Positions 7,619-16,512 are shown, counted from the stretch's first letter. The stretch is 36,482 bases of DNA from Streptomyces sp. H27-H1 (GCF_026627445.1 NZ_JAPNLJ010000065.1:1-36482); one strand, 5' to 3'. The notes: generated from the letters alone by a model not told the origin. Program-made: numbers and translations.

Positions 7619-8614
7619 CTACCGGAAGCGGCGGCGGTACTCCGCGGGGGTGGTTCCCAGCCTGCGCCGGAAGGAGCGGTGCAGGGTTTCCACCGAGCCC
7701 AGACCACTGACCGTGGCCGTCTCCGGCAGGCTGTGGTCGCTCTCCTCCAGCAACCGCCGGGCGGCCTCCAGACGGGCGGCCTCCACGTAGGCGGCAGGCG
7801 TGGTGCCGGTGTGGCGGCGGAACACGCGGGTGAAGTGACGCACACTCAAGTGCAGTCGTTCGGCCAGGGCTTCGGCCGAGAGGTCATCGGCGAGGTGGTC
7901 CGCGATCCACCGTCGCAGTTCGTCGATCCGGTCCTCGGCCCGGCCGTCGGCGGGAGCCTCGTCCTGCACGGAGAGCGGCACGCTGAACTGGCTCTGGCCG
8001 CCGGATCGCTTGACGTACATGACCATCATCCGGGCGGTGGCCAGGGCCGTTGCCCGGCCGTGGTCCTCGGCGACCATCGCGAGCGCCATGTCCATCCCCG
8101 ACGTGACACCGGCGCAGGTCCACATGGTTCCGGAGCGGATGAAGATCGGGTCCGGGTCGACGGTGACCCGCGGATGCTCGGCGGCCAGCCTGGCGGCGGT
8201 CAGCCAGTGCGTAGTGGCGCGTCTGCCGTCGAGCAGCCCGGCCGCGGCCAGCAGGTGGGCGCCGGCGCAGATCGCACCCGTCCTGCGGGCCCGCGGCGCC
8301 GCCCGCCGCAACCAGGCGGTGACCCGGGCGTCGACCACCGGCTCCACCGCGCCGTCGGCCAGGTCGATGGCGCCGGCGACGAGCAGGGTGTCGACGCGTC
8401 CGTCCACCTCGTCCAGGGTCAGGTCGGCCAGCAGCCGGACACCGCTGCCCGTCGGCAGTTCGCCGCCGTCGGCCGTCGCGATCCGCACCCGGTAGGCGGG
8501 CCGGTCGCCGCCGATGACCCGGGTGGCCACGGAGAACACCTCGGCCGGGCCGGTGACGTCCAGCAGCTCCACCCCGGGGAAGGCGGCGATGACGACTCTG
8601 CGCGTTTCGGGCAT
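7619..8614 (-). CDS. GlxA-family transcriptional regulator (DJ-1/PfpI domain plus AraC helix-turn-helix)
   Basis: A 331-aa protein. Residues 1-190 form a DJ-1/PfpI-like class I glutamine amidotransferase domain (FPGVELLDVTGPAEVF near the start; the nucleophile-elbow Cys116 in GAICAGAHLL). Residues about 230-331 hold two AraC-type helix-turn-helix motifs (LSAEALAERLHLSVRHFTRV and the conserved LGTTPAEYRRRF end). This architecture is the GlxA family, which in Streptomyces includes developmental and antibiotic regulators; its ligand-sensing role is not settled. The ATG at 8614 follows a purine-rich stretch and begins the family-typical MPETRRVVI strand. Targets are unknown; the neighbouring hydrolase is a candidate. 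Confidence 0.9.
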   Translation of the reverse strand: MPETRRVVIAAFPGVELLDVTGPAEVFSVATRVIGGDRPAYRVRIATADGGELPTGSGVRLLADLTLDEVDGRVDTLLVAGAIDLADGAVEPVVDARVTAWLRRAAPRARRTGAICAGAHLLAAAGLLDGRRATTHWLTAARLAAEHPRVTVDPDPIFIRSGTMWTCAGVTSGMDMALAMVAEDHGRATALATARMMVMYVKRSGGQSQFSVPLSVQDEAPADGRAEDRIDELRRWIADHLADDLSAEALAERLHLSVRHFTRVFRRHTGTTPAAYVEAARLEAARRLLEESDHSLPETATVSGLGSVETLHRSFRRRLGTTPAEYRRRFR

Positions 8615-8682
8615 GCCCTGATCATCACGGCCTCCCCGAATGGCCGCAATGACGAGGATCTGGCACATCCGGCCATCGGCCG

Positions 8683-8718
8683 CGCGGCGCAGTGCGGTGC
8701 GGTGCGACGCGGCGCAGT
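8683..8718. repeat. Direct repeat CGCGGCGCAGT in the 131-base gap upstream of the GlxA-type gene
   Basis: CGCGGCGCAGT occurs at 8683-8693 and again at 8708-8718 with GTGCG repeats between. The gap contains the promoter of the GlxA-type regulator and the 3' end of the TetR gene. The repeats could be a regulatory site or simple slippage products. Confidence 0.35.
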
Positions 8719-8745
8719 TCAGCGCCCCAGCAGCGGTTTCGGCGA

Positions 8746-9333
8746 CTACTCCGGATCCGCCGCGGGACGCGTCAGCGCCTCGGAGGCGCGTCGCATGCCC
8801 TCGGTGAACTCCGCGGCGCTCGGCGCCGACTTCGGGTCGAACAGCCACTGGATCATCAGGCCGTTCAGCAGCGCCTGGTAGAAGGTGCCGAGCGTGCGTT
8901 CGTCCCGCTCGTCGAGCTCGTCCTCCGGGGTGCCGGTCAGCATCGAGATCAGGCCCCGGCGTCCCTCCGCCTGCGAGGCCGCGAGCATCGCCCGCAGGTC
9001 CGGCAGCCGGTCGCCGCTCAGCGCGACCTCCAGGCTGGCCGACCAGACCCGGCCCGATTCCTCGTGCTGGGCGAGGACGCCCTCCCATACTTGGCGGAAC
9101 CGCTCCAGCGAGCCGCCCGCCCCGGTCACGCCGGACTGGAAGATCTCGCCCCACTCCTCCATCAAGGCGATGAAGGCCTGAGTGAGCAGGGCGTCCTTCG
9201 AGCCGTAGTGGTAGCCGATGGACGCCAGGTTCGTACCCGAGGCGCTGACGATGTCGCGCGCGGTGGTGCGCACGAAACCCTTCTCCACCAGGCACTTCTT
9301 GGCGCCTTCGAGCAGATCTTCACGATGTCCCAT
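8746..9333 (-). CDS. TetR/AcrR-family repressor, divergent from an MFS exporter
   Basis: A 195-aa TetR-family regulator. Residues 1-50 form the helix-turn-helix (GAKKCLVEKGF, TTARDIVSASGTNLASIGYHYGSKDALL), matching the family's N-terminal three-helix domain almost exactly. The rest is the helical ligand-binding domain ending with FYQALLNGLMIQWLFDP. It is transcribed away from the MFS gene with about 100 bases between them, the usual arrangement for a repressor that controls its own promoter and an exporter. Three 13-bp repeats in that gap are candidate binding sites. The inducer is presumably an exported drug or metabolite and cannot be named. Confidence 0.92.
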   Translation of the reverse strand: MGHREDLLEGAKKCLVEKGFVRTTARDIVSASGTNLASIGYHYGSKDALLTQAFIALMEEWGEIFQSGVTGAGGSLERFRQVWEGVLAQHEESGRVWSASLEVALSGDRLPDLRAMLAASQAEGRRGLISMLTGTPEDELDERDERTLGTFYQALLNGLMIQWLFDPKSAPSAAEFTEGMRRASEALTRPAADPE

Positions 9334-9369
9334 GACGACACGGTAGCAAGACAGCCGCCCTAGACGGAA

Positions 9370-9408
9370 GTTCTATACATACGTTCTATACGTTCGTTCT
9401 AGACAAAC
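9370..9408. promoter_or_regulatory. Three 13-bp direct repeats, candidate TetR operator array
   Basis: GTTCTATAC, GTTCTATAC and GTTCTAGAC start at 9370, 9383 and 9396, exactly 13 bases apart, each followed by four variable bases. The AT-rich array stands out from its surroundings and lies midway between the TetR gene and the exporter. The last copy overlaps the proposed -35 of the exporter, so occupancy would block transcription. Confidence 0.65.
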
Positions 9409-9429
9409 GTTTATGACGTCTGTACATTG
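9400..9429 (+). promoter_or_regulatory. Candidate promoter of the MFS exporter, giving a leaderless mRNA
   Basis: TAGACA (9400-9405) and TACATT (9424-9429) match a -35/-10 pair with an 18-base spacer. The expected start site falls at about 9436, the A of the exporter ATG. No Shine-Dalgarno sequence precedes that ATG, which agrees with leaderless translation, common in Streptomyces. Confidence 0.45.
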
Positions 9430-9435
9430 CTCCTC

Positions 9436-10977
9436 ATGACGAACCCCGCTACCACAGCGCGCCTCGCCGGCCGCCGCGAATGGACCGCCTTCACGGTCCT
9501 GGTGCTGCCCCTGCTCCTGGTTTCGATGGACGTCTCCGTCCTCTACTTCGCCATCCCGGCCATCACACGGGAGCTCGATCCCAGCGCCACCCAGCAGCTC
9601 TGGATCTTCGACAGCTACGCCTTCGCCCTCTCGGGTCTGCTCGTCACGATGGGCTCGCTCGGCGACCGGATCGGCCGCCGCAAGCTCCTGCTGATCGGCG
9701 CGGCCGCCTTCGGGCTCGCCTCCGTCGCCGCCGCCTACGCCTCCAGCGCCGAGATGCTCATCGCGGCCCGCGTGCTGCTCGGTATCGGCGGCGCGACCCT
9801 GATGCCCTCCACGCTCGCCCTCGTGCGCAACCTCTTCCAGGACGACAGGCAGCGCGGCAAGGCCATCGCGATCTGGTCCGGCGCCATGACCGGCGGCATC
9901 GCCCTCGGCTCGGTGATGAGCGGAGTGATGCTGAACCACTTCTGGTGGGGCTCCGTCTTCCTGGTCAACGTGCCCGCGATGCTGCTCCTGCTGATCCTGG
10001 TCCCCGTACTGGTCCCCGAGTTCAAGGACCCGGCGCCCGGCCGCTTCGACCTGCTGAGCGTGCCGCTGTCGATGGCCGCCGTGCTGCCGCTGGTCTACGG
10101 CCTCAAGGAGATCGCCGCCGAGGGCCTCACCCCGCTGCGCGCCGGCTGCCTGGCCGCCGGCCTGGCCTTCGGCTACGTCTTCGTCCGCCGCCAGCGCACC
10201 CGTGACGACGCCATGGTCTCCCGGGCCCTCTTCCGGGGCCGCGGCTTCGGCGCGGGCATCGGCCTGAACACCATCGCGGCCTTCGCCATGATGGGCTCGG
10301 CCTACTTCACCACCCAGTACCTGCAGTCCGTGCTCGGCATGGGCACCCTGGAAGCCGCCCTCTGGAGCCTCGCCCCCTCGGTGGTCATCGGCGCGGCCGC
10401 CCCGCTCGGCGCGGCCCTCGCCCAGAAGACCGACCGGGCCTACGTCATCTCCGGCGGCTTCGTCCTGGCCGCCGCCGGCTTCGCCCTGATCGGCCTGGTC
10501 GACACGGACTCGCTGTGGCTGCTGCTGACCGGAGCCGGGGTCCTCGCCTCCGGCCTCGTCACCGTGCTGTCGCTGGTCTCCGACATGGCGCTCGGCGCCG
10601 CCCCCGCCGAGAAGGCCGGCTCGGCCGCCTCCCTGCTGGAGACCGGCCAGGAGTTCGGCGGCGCCCTGGGGATGGCCGTCCTGGGCAGCCTGGGCACGGC
10701 CGTCTACCGCTCCGACCTGGCCGGCGCCGAGCCCGCCGTACGGGAGACCCTCGGCGGAGCCGTGGCCACCGCGCAGCAGCTCGGCGGCGCGGCCGGCGGG
10801 CAGGTCCTCGCGTCGGCCCGGGAGGCCTTCGTCCACGGAATGCAGTACGCGGCCTGGGGCGCTACGGTCCTCCTCCTCGCGGCGGCGGTGCTCGCCGCGG
10901 CCCTGCTCCGGGGCCGCGGAGCACAGGCCCCCGCCCCGGCGGAGCGGGCCGCGGCCGGCGGAGCCCTCGCGCGCTGA
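9436..10977 (+). CDS. MFS drug/proton antiporter of the DHA2 (14-helix) family
   Basis: A 513-aa integral membrane protein with about 14 hydrophobic segments. Family motifs are SMDVSVLYFAIP in helix 1 (the DHA2 motif with its membrane-embedded Asp), GSLGDRIGRRKLLLIG (motif A) and LLGIGGATLMPSTLALV (near motif C). It resembles QacA/SmvA-type exporters, which expel cationic drugs or metabolites using the proton gradient. The TetR gene is divergent and probably represses it. The ATG at 9436 was chosen over an upstream in-frame TTG at 9427 because the proposed promoter places the transcript start at 9436. A strong hairpin follows the stop. The substrate is unknown. Confidence 0.93.
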   Translation: MTNPATTARLAGRREWTAFTVLVLPLLLVSMDVSVLYFAIPAITRELDPSATQQLWIFDSYAFALSGLLVTMGSLGDRIGRRKLLLIGAAAFGLASVAAAYASSAEMLIAARVLLGIGGATLMPSTLALVRNLFQDDRQRGKAIAIWSGAMTGGIALGSVMSGVMLNHFWWGSVFLVNVPAMLLLLILVPVLVPEFKDPAPGRFDLLSVPLSMAAVLPLVYGLKEIAAEGLTPLRAGCLAAGLAFGYVFVRRQRTRDDAMVSRALFRGRGFGAGIGLNTIAAFAMMGSAYFTTQYLQSVLGMGTLEAALWSLAPSVVIGAAAPLGAALAQKTDRAYVISGGFVLAAAGFALIGLVDTDSLWLLLTGAGVLASGLVTVLSLVSDMALGAAPAEKAGSAASLLETGQEFGGALGMAVLGSLGTAVYRSDLAGAEPAVRETLGGAVATAQQLGGAAGGQVLASAREAFVHGMQYAAWGATVLLLAAAVLAAALLRGRGAQAPAPAERAAAGGALAR

Positions 10978-11002
10978 GCGGCGTAGGAGCGTCCGGCACG
11001 CG

Positions 11003-11032
11003 GAAGGGCCCGGGGGAAACCCCGGGCCCTTC
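11003..11032. terminator. Bidirectional hairpin between the MFS gene and serA
   Basis: A perfect 13-bp stem (GAAGGGCCCGGGG at 11003-11015 with its complement at 11020-11032) is closed by a GAAA loop. It lies 25 bases after the MFS stop and 34 bases beyond the end of serA, between convergent genes, so it can terminate both. Confidence 0.85.
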
Positions 11033-11066
11033 GCTTACGTCAGCTGCCGAAAGGCCGGCCGCGCTG

Positions 11067-12656
11067 TCAGACGAGGCTGACCGTGCGGGCCGAGACGGCC
11101 CCGATCTCGGTGGCGATGTCCGCGAGGACGTTCACCGGGGCCTCGGCGTCGACCGTGAGGACCGCGAGGGCCTCGCCGCCCTCCTCGGCGCGGGCGACCT
11201 GCATGCCCGCGATGTTCAGGCCGGCCTCGCCGAGGATGCGGCCGACGGTGCCGACCACGCCCGGGCGGTCGGCGTAGCGCAGGACGACCATGTGGTCGGC
11301 GAGAGCCAGGTCCACGTCGTACTCGCCGATGCCGACGATCTTCAGCAGGTGCTTCGGGCCCACGAGCGTGCCGGAGACCGAGACCTCCTGGCCGTCCGAC
11401 AGGGTGCCGCGGACGGTCACCAGGTTGCGGTGGTCCGGGGACTCCGAGGAGGTGGTCAGGCGGACCTCGACCCCGCGCTCCTGCGCGAAGAGCGGGGCGT
11501 TGACGTAGGAGACCGTCTCGTCGACGACGTCCTCGAAGACACCCTTGAGCGCGGAGAGTTCGAGCACCTTGACGTCGTGCTGGGTGATCTCGCCGCAGAC
11601 CTCGACGTCGAGGCGGACCGCGACCTCGCCCGCGAGGGCGGTGAAGATGCGGCCGAGCTTCTCGGCGAGCGGCAGGCCGGGACGGACGTCCTCGGCGATG
11701 ACCCCGCCCTGGACGTTGACCGCGTCGGGCACGAGCTCGCCGGCGAGCGCGAGGCGCACCGACTTGGCGACCGAGACACCGGCCTTCTCCTGGGCCTCGT
11801 CCGTGGACGCGCCGAGGTGCGGGGTGCAGACGACCTGGTCGAGCTCGAACAGCGGGGAGTCCGTGCAGGGCTCCTTCGCGTACACGTCCAGGCCGGCGCC
11901 GGCCACGCGGCCTTCCTTGATGGCCGAGTACAGCGCGGCCTCGTCCACGATCCCGCCGCGGGCGGCGTTGACGATGCGGACGGACGGCTTGACCTTGTGC
12001 AGGGCCTCGTCCCCGATGAGACCGAGGGTCTCGGGGGTCTTGGGCAGGTGCACGGTGATGAAGTCGGCGACCTCGAGCAGCTCGTCGAGCGTCAGCATCT
12101 TGACGCCCATCTGGGCGGCGCGCGCGGGCTGTACGTAGGGGTCGTACGCGACGATCTTCATACCGAAGGCCGACATGCGCTGGGCGACCAGGACGCCGAT
12201 GCGGCCGAGGCCGACGACGCCGAGGGTCTTCTCGCTGAGCTCGACGCCCGTGTACTTGTTCCGCTTCCACTCACCGTTCTTCAGAGCGGTGTTGGCCTGC
12301 GGGATGTTGCGGGCCGTCGCGACGAGCAGGCCACAGGCCAGCTCGGCGGCGGTGACGATGTTGGAGGTCGGAGCGTTCACGACCATCACGCCGGCCTTGG
12401 TGGCGGCGGACACATCGACGTTGTCGAGACCGACGCCGGCGCGGGCGACGACCCTCAGCTTCTTGGCCGCGGCGATGGCCTCGGCATCGACCTTGGTCGC
12501 GGAGCGGACCAGGATCGCGTCGGCGTCCGCGATCGCGGGGAGCAGCTCCGCACGGTCGCCGCCGTTGCAGTGCCGGATCTCGAAGTCCGGGCCGAGCGCC
12601 TCGACAGTGGCGGGCGACAGCTCTTCGGCGATGAGTACGACAGGTTTCGAGCTCAC
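11067..12656 (-). CDS. serA: D-3-phosphoglycerate dehydrogenase
   Basis: A 529-aa long-form enzyme catalysing the first committed step of serine synthesis, 3-phosphoglycerate to 3-phosphohydroxypyruvate with NAD+. It has the GLGRIG nucleotide-binding loop (about residues 149-154) and catalytic Arg, Glu and His in NAARGG, VYAKEP and CTPHLGAST. A roughly 150-residue allosteric substrate-binding insertion and a C-terminal ACT domain (ADRPGVVGTVGRILGEAG) mark the serine-feedback type known from actinobacteria. The GTG at 12656 was chosen because GAGGA precedes it at good spacing and the length matches the family. It follows ilvC on the same strand, but a strong hairpin lies between them, so it probably has its own promoter. 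Confidence 0.97.
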   Translation of the reverse strand: MSSKPVVLIAEELSPATVEALGPDFEIRHCNGGDRAELLPAIADADAILVRSATKVDAEAIAAAKKLRVVARAGVGLDNVDVSAATKAGVMVVNAPTSNIVTAAELACGLLVATARNIPQANTALKNGEWKRNKYTGVELSEKTLGVVGLGRIGVLVAQRMSAFGMKIVAYDPYVQPARAAQMGVKMLTLDELLEVADFITVHLPKTPETLGLIGDEALHKVKPSVRIVNAARGGIVDEAALYSAIKEGRVAGAGLDVYAKEPCTDSPLFELDQVVCTPHLGASTDEAQEKAGVSVAKSVRLALAGELVPDAVNVQGGVIAEDVRPGLPLAEKLGRIFTALAGEVAVRLDVEVCGEITQHDVKVLELSALKGVFEDVVDETVSYVNAPLFAQERGVEVRLTTSSESPDHRNLVTVRGTLSDGQEVSVSGTLVGPKHLLKIVGIGEYDVDLALADHMVVLRYADRPGVVGTVGRILGEAGLNIAGMQVARAEEGGEALAVLTVDAEAPVNVLADIATEIGAVSARTVSLV

Positions 12657-12885
12657 GTGGGTCCTCACAAGTCCAGTGCGGACGGCCGTCCCGACGGCCG
12701 CAGGCGGTGGAGGGCGGTAGCCGCGTGGAAGACGCACGACACTGTGGGCCTGACGCGTTGTGTTGAGCAGTGTAGTGGCGGATCCGGAAGGTAATTCCGC
12801 CTGTACGGAAGGATCACCCGCACGAGATTGGCCGGGGTGGACAAGCGGGCCTCCAGGAGGCCCGTCGAGCGGGTGCCGGAAGCGG

Positions 12886-12926
12886 TGTGCGGCGGGCCGG
12901 AACGCACCGTCCCGGCCCGCCGCACA
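12886..12926 (-). terminator. Terminator hairpin after ilvC
   Basis: A perfect 15-bp stem (TGTGCGGCGGGCCGG at 12886-12900 with its complement at 12912-12926) has an 11-base loop. It begins five bases after the ilvC stop. No U tract follows, as is usual in this GC range. Confidence 0.8.
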
Positions 12927-12931
12927 GGCGA

Positions 12932-13933
12932 TCAGCTCTCGTCGTTGTCGACCCAGCTCATCAGCTTGCGGAGCTTCTTGCCGGTGGTCTCCAGCAGGTG
13001 GGCCTCGTCGGCGCTCTTGTACGCGTTGTACTTGGGCAGACCGGCCTTGTACTCGGCCATCCAGGTGTTGGCGAACTCGCCGCTCTGGATCTCCGCGAGG
13101 ACCTTCTTCATCTCGGCCTTGGTGGCGTCGGTGATGATGCGGGGACCGGTGATGTAGTCGCCCCACTCGGCGGTCTCGGAGACCGACCAGCGCATCTTCT
13201 CCAGGCCGCCCTCGTACATGAGGTCGACGATGAGCTTCAGCTCGTGCAGGCACTCGAAGTACGCGATCTCCGGCTGGTAGCCGGCCTCGGTCAGCGTCTC
13301 GAAACCGGCCTTCACGAGCGCGGAGGCGCCACCGCAGAGAACGGCCTGCTCACCGAACAGGTCGGTCTCGGTCTCCTCGGTGAAGGTGGTCTTGATGACG
13401 CCGGCACGGGTGCCGCCGATGCCGGCCGCGTAGGACAGCGCGAGGTCGAAGGCCTTGCCGGTGAAGTCCTGCTCGACGGCGGCGATGCAGGGCACGCCGC
13501 GGCCTTCCTCGTACTGGCGGCGGACCAGGTGGCCCGGGCCCTTCGGGGCGACCAGGGCGACGTCGACGTTGGCCGGGGGCTTGATGAAGCCGTACCGGAC
13601 GTTGAAGCCGTGGCCGAAGAAGAGCGCGTCGCCCTCTTCCAGGTGCTGCTCGATGGAGGCGGCGTAGATCTCGGCCTGGAGCGGGTCCGGGGTCAGGATC
13701 ATGATGACGTTCGCCCAGGCCGCCGCGTCGGCGACGGACTTGACCTTCAGGCCCTGCTCCTCGGCCTTGGCCTTGGACTTCGAGCCCTCGTGCAGGCCGA
13801 CGACGACGTCGACGCCGGAGTCACGCAGCGACAGCGCGTGGGCGTGGCCCTGGCTGCCGTAGCCGATGACCGCGACCTTGCGGCCCTGGATGATGGACAG
13901 GTCGGCGTCGTTCTCGTAGAACAGCTCGGCCAC
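12932..13933 (-). CDS. ilvC: Ketol-acid reductoisomerase (class I)
   Basis: A 333-aa enzyme that isomerises and reduces 2-acetolactate or 2-aceto-2-hydroxybutyrate with NADPH and Mg2+, the second common step of valine, leucine and isoleucine synthesis. The GYGSQGHAHAL nucleotide loop is at residues 24-34. The metal-binding acidic motifs are in DLFGEQAVLCGG and the C-terminal knotted domain (YFECLHELKLIVDLMYEGG). The length is that of the short class I form. The GTG at 13933 has AAGGAGA about eight bases upstream; an in-frame ATG at 14011 would add a poorly conserved tail. It lies 139 bases downstream of ilvN, with a hairpin in that gap. Confidence 0.97.
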   Translation of the reverse strand: MAELFYENDADLSIIQGRKVAVIGYGSQGHAHALSLRDSGVDVVVGLHEGSKSKAKAEEQGLKVKSVADAAAWANVIMILTPDPLQAEIYAASIEQHLEEGDALFFGHGFNVRYGFIKPPANVDVALVAPKGPGHLVRRQYEEGRGVPCIAAVEQDFTGKAFDLALSYAAGIGGTRAGVIKTTFTEETETDLFGEQAVLCGGASALVKAGFETLTEAGYQPEIAYFECLHELKLIVDLMYEGGLEKMRWSVSETAEWGDYITGPRIITDATKAEMKKVLAEIQSGEFANTWMAEYKAGLPKYNAYKSADEAHLLETTGKKLRKLMSWVDNDES

Positions 13934-14042
13934 TGGGATATCTCCTTGGTGCGCTGGTGTTGCTCCCACCGTACGGCGGGGAACGGAATACGTGGTTCTC
14001 GGTCTCGCCATACGAGCGAGCGAGAAGGGAACGGGCGGGGCG

Positions 14043-14069
14043 CGTCCGGGCCGGTCACCGGCCCGGACG
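14043..14069 (-). terminator. Hairpin between ilvN and ilvC (partial terminator or processing site)
   Basis: CGTCCGGGCCGGT at 14043-14055 pairs perfectly with 14057-14069 around a very short loop, three bases after the ilvN stop. It may attenuate read-through into ilvC or stabilise the upstream message. Confidence 0.6.
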
Positions 14070-14072
14070 GGC

Positions 14073-14597
14073 TCAGGCGCTGCGGTCGAGCGCGCGCAGG
14101 CTGCGGTCCGTGATGGACCGGCCGCCGCGCCCTATGGCGATCGTGCCGGACTGGACGAGCTCCTTGATGCCGAAGGGCTCCAGCATCTTGAGCATCGCGC
14201 CCAGCTTGTCGGTGCCGCCGGTGGCCTCGATGGTGACGGCCTCCGGGGAGACGTCGACGGTCTTGGCGCGGAACAGCTGGACGATCTCGACGATCTGCGA
14301 GCGCGTTTCGTTGTCGGCGCGGACCTTCACCAGAACGAGTTCGCGCTCGATGGCGTTGTGCGACTCCAGCTCGACGATCTTGAGCACGTTGACCAGCTTG
14401 TTGAGCTGCTTGGTCACCTGCTCGAGCGGGAGGTCCTCGACGTTCACGACGATGGTGATGCGCGAGATGTCGGGGTGCTCGGTGACACCGACCGCGAGGG
14501 AATCGATGTTGAACCCGCGGCGGGAGAACAGCGCGGCGATCCGGGCGAGGATGCCGGGCGTGTTCTCGACCAGGACGGAGAGCGTGTGCTTGGACAT
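14073..14597 (-). CDS. ilvN: Acetolactate synthase small (regulatory) subunit
   Basis: A 174-aa regulatory subunit of acetohydroxyacid synthase. The N-terminal ACT domain (SVLVENTPGILARIAALFSR, then RITIVVN) binds valine and confers feedback inhibition; the C-terminal domain (about residues 80-165) stabilises the catalytic IlvB. The ATG at 14597 begins the family-typical MSKHTLSVLVE. It starts 31 bases after the ilvB stop on the same strand, in a spacer of repeated CTCTC/GGCTC units, so the two subunits are co-transcribed. Confidence 0.97.
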   Translation of the reverse strand: MSKHTLSVLVENTPGILARIAALFSRRGFNIDSLAVGVTEHPDISRITIVVNVEDLPLEQVTKQLNKLVNVLKIVELESHNAIERELVLVKVRADNETRSQIVEIVQLFRAKTVDVSPEAVTIEATGGTDKLGAMLKMLEPFGIKELVQSGTIAIGRGGRSITDRSLRALDRSA

Positions 14598-14628
14598 GTG
14601 AGTCGTTCTCTCTCTCGGCTCTCTCGGC

Positions 14629-16512
14629 TCAGTCGTCTTCGTTGTCGCCGAAGTCGGGGCGGACACCCCGGGCGGCCATGACCTCGTCGTTCGAGGTGCC
14701 GGCGGCGACCATCGGCCACACCATGGCGTCCTCGTGGACGATGAAGTCGACGACGACCGGGCGGTCGTTGATGGCGTTGGCCTCGGCGATGACCCGGTCC
14801 AGGTCTGCCGGGTCCTCGCAGCGCAGCGCGACGCAGCCCATGGCCTCGGACAGCTTGACGAAGTCCGGGACGCGGGTGCCCTTGCGGGGGGCGCTGGACT
14901 CGCCGAGCTGGGAGCCGACCGCCGTGTCCTGGCCCGTCTCGTCCGCGTGCAGCACGGTGTTGGAGTACCGCTGGTTGTAGAACAGGGTCTGCCACTGGCG
15001 GACCATGCCCAGCGCACCGTTGTTGATGATCGCGACCTTGATCGGGATGTTGTTCAGCGCGCAGGTGGTCAGTTCCTGATTGGTCATCTGGAAGCAGCCG
15101 TCACCGTCGATCGCCCAGACCGTGCGCTCCGGCATGCCGACCTTGGCGCCCATCGCGGCCGGGACCGCGTAGCCCATGGTTCCGGCGCCGCCGGAGTTCA
15201 GCCAGGTGCGGGGCTCTTCGTAGTCGACGAAGTGCGAGGCCCACATCTGGTGCTGGCCGACGCCGGCCGCGTAGATGGTGTGCGCGGGCGCCAGCTGGCC
15301 GATGCGCTGGATGACCTGCTGGGGCGACAGCATGTCCTCGGAGGGCTTCTCGTAGCCCAGCGGGTACGTGTCGCGCCAGCGGCTGAGGTCCTTCCACCAG
15401 GCGCTGTAGTCGCCGGCGTTGCCGTCGGTGTGCTCGGCCTGGACCGCCTGGATCAGGTCGGCGATGACCTCGCGGGCGTCACCGACGATCGGGACGTCGA
15501 CGGCGCGGTTCTTGCCGATCTCGGCCGGGTCGATGTCCGCGTGGATGACCTTCGCGAACGGGGCGAAGCTGTCCAGCTTCCCGGTGACGCGGTCGTCGAA
15601 GCGGGTGCCGAGGGCGATCAGCAGGTCGGACTTCTGCAGGGCGGTGACGGCCGTGACCGCGCCGTGCATGCCCGGCATGCCCACGTGCAGCGGGTGGCTG
15701 TCGGGGAAGGAGCCCAGGGCCATCAGGGTGGTGGTGACCGGGACACCGGTCAGCTCCGCGAGGACCTTCAGTTCGGCGGTGGCGCCGGACTTCATGACGC
15801 CGCCGCCGACGTACAGGACCGGGCGCTTGGCCTGGCAGATGAGCTTGGCGGCCTCACGGATCTGCTTGGCGTGCGGCTTGGTGACCGGACGGTAGCCGGG
15901 GAGGTCCTGGGTGGGCGGCCACGAGAACGTGGTCTTCGCCTGCAGGGCGTCCTTGGCAATGTCGACCAGGACGGGGCCCGGGCGGCCGGTCGAGGCGATG
16001 TGGAAGGCCTCGGCGATCGTGCGCGGGATGTCCTCGGCCCTGGTGACCAGGAAGTTGTGCTTGGTGATCGGCATCGTGATGCCGACGATGTCCGCCTCCT
16101 GGAAGGCGTCGGTGCCGATCGCCTTGGAGGAGACCTGGCCGGTGATCGCGACGAGCGGCACGGAGTCCATGTGCGCGTCGGCGATCGGGGTGACCAGGTT
16201 GGTGGCGCCCGGGCCGGAGGTGGCCATACAGACGCCGACCTTGCCCGTGGCCTGCGCGTAGCCGGTGGCGGCGTGGCCGGCCCCCTGCTCGTGGCGGACC
16301 AGGATGTGACGGACCTTCTTGGAGTCCATCATCGGGTCGTACGCCGGGAGGATGGCGCCACCCGGGATGCCGAAGACGGTGTCGCACCCCACCTCTTCGA
16401 GAGAGCGGATGAGGGACTGCGCACCCGTGACGTGCTCAACTGCGGCGGACTGGTGTCCGCCGGAACGGGCCCGCGGCTGCGGATGGTGGGCCCCGGTGGC
16501 CTGCTCGGTCAT
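14629..16512 (-). CDS. ilvB: Acetolactate synthase large (catalytic) subunit
   Basis: A 627-aa thiamine-diphosphate enzyme that condenses two pyruvates, or pyruvate and 2-oxobutyrate, to start branched-chain amino acid synthesis. Features are VRHEQGAGHAATGYA with the catalytic Glu that activates thiamine, the FAD-binding middle domain (ALGTRFDDRVTG), and the GDGCFQM...NNGALGMVRQWQ diphosphate-binding motif. The first 30 residues are a His/Pro-rich extension common in actinomycetes. ATGs occur at 16518 and 16512; the second is preferred because the AGAAGAG element is then about seven bases away. A leader peptide and a rho-independent attenuator lie directly upstream, so expression should respond to charged Ile/Leu/Val tRNAs. 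Confidence 0.97.
   Translation of the reverse strand: MTEQATGAHHPQPRARSGGHQSAAVEHVTGAQSLIRSLEEVGCDTVFGIPGGAILPAYDPMMDSKKVRHILVRHEQGAGHAATGYAQATGKVGVCMATSGPGATNLVTPIADAHMDSVPLVAITGQVSSKAIGTDAFQEADIVGITMPITKHNFLVTRAEDIPRTIAEAFHIASTGRPGPVLVDIAKDALQAKTTFSWPPTQDLPGYRPVTKPHAKQIREAAKLICQAKRPVLYVGGGVMKSGATAELKVLAELTGVPVTTTLMALGSFPDSHPLHVGMPGMHGAVTAVTALQKSDLLIALGTRFDDRVTGKLDSFAPFAKVIHADIDPAEIGKNRAVDVPIVGDAREVIADLIQAVQAEHTDGNAGDYSAWWKDLSRWRDTYPLGYEKPSEDMLSPQQVIQRIGQLAPAHTIYAAGVGQHQMWASHFVDYEEPRTWLNSGGAGTMGYAVPAAMGAKVGMPERTVWAIDGDGCFQMTNQELTTCALNNIPIKVAIINNGALGMVRQWQTLFYNQRYSNTVLHADETGQDTAVGSQLGESSAPRKGTRVPDFVKLSEAMGCVALRCEDPADLDRVIAEANAINDRPVVVDFIVHEDAMVWPMVAAGTSNDEVMAARGVRPDFGDNEDD

Noticed and set aside
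12665..12925. 86-codon minus-strand frame between ilvC and serA
   Set aside because: It crosses the ilvC terminator hairpin and the serA upstream region, and its composition is not protein-like.
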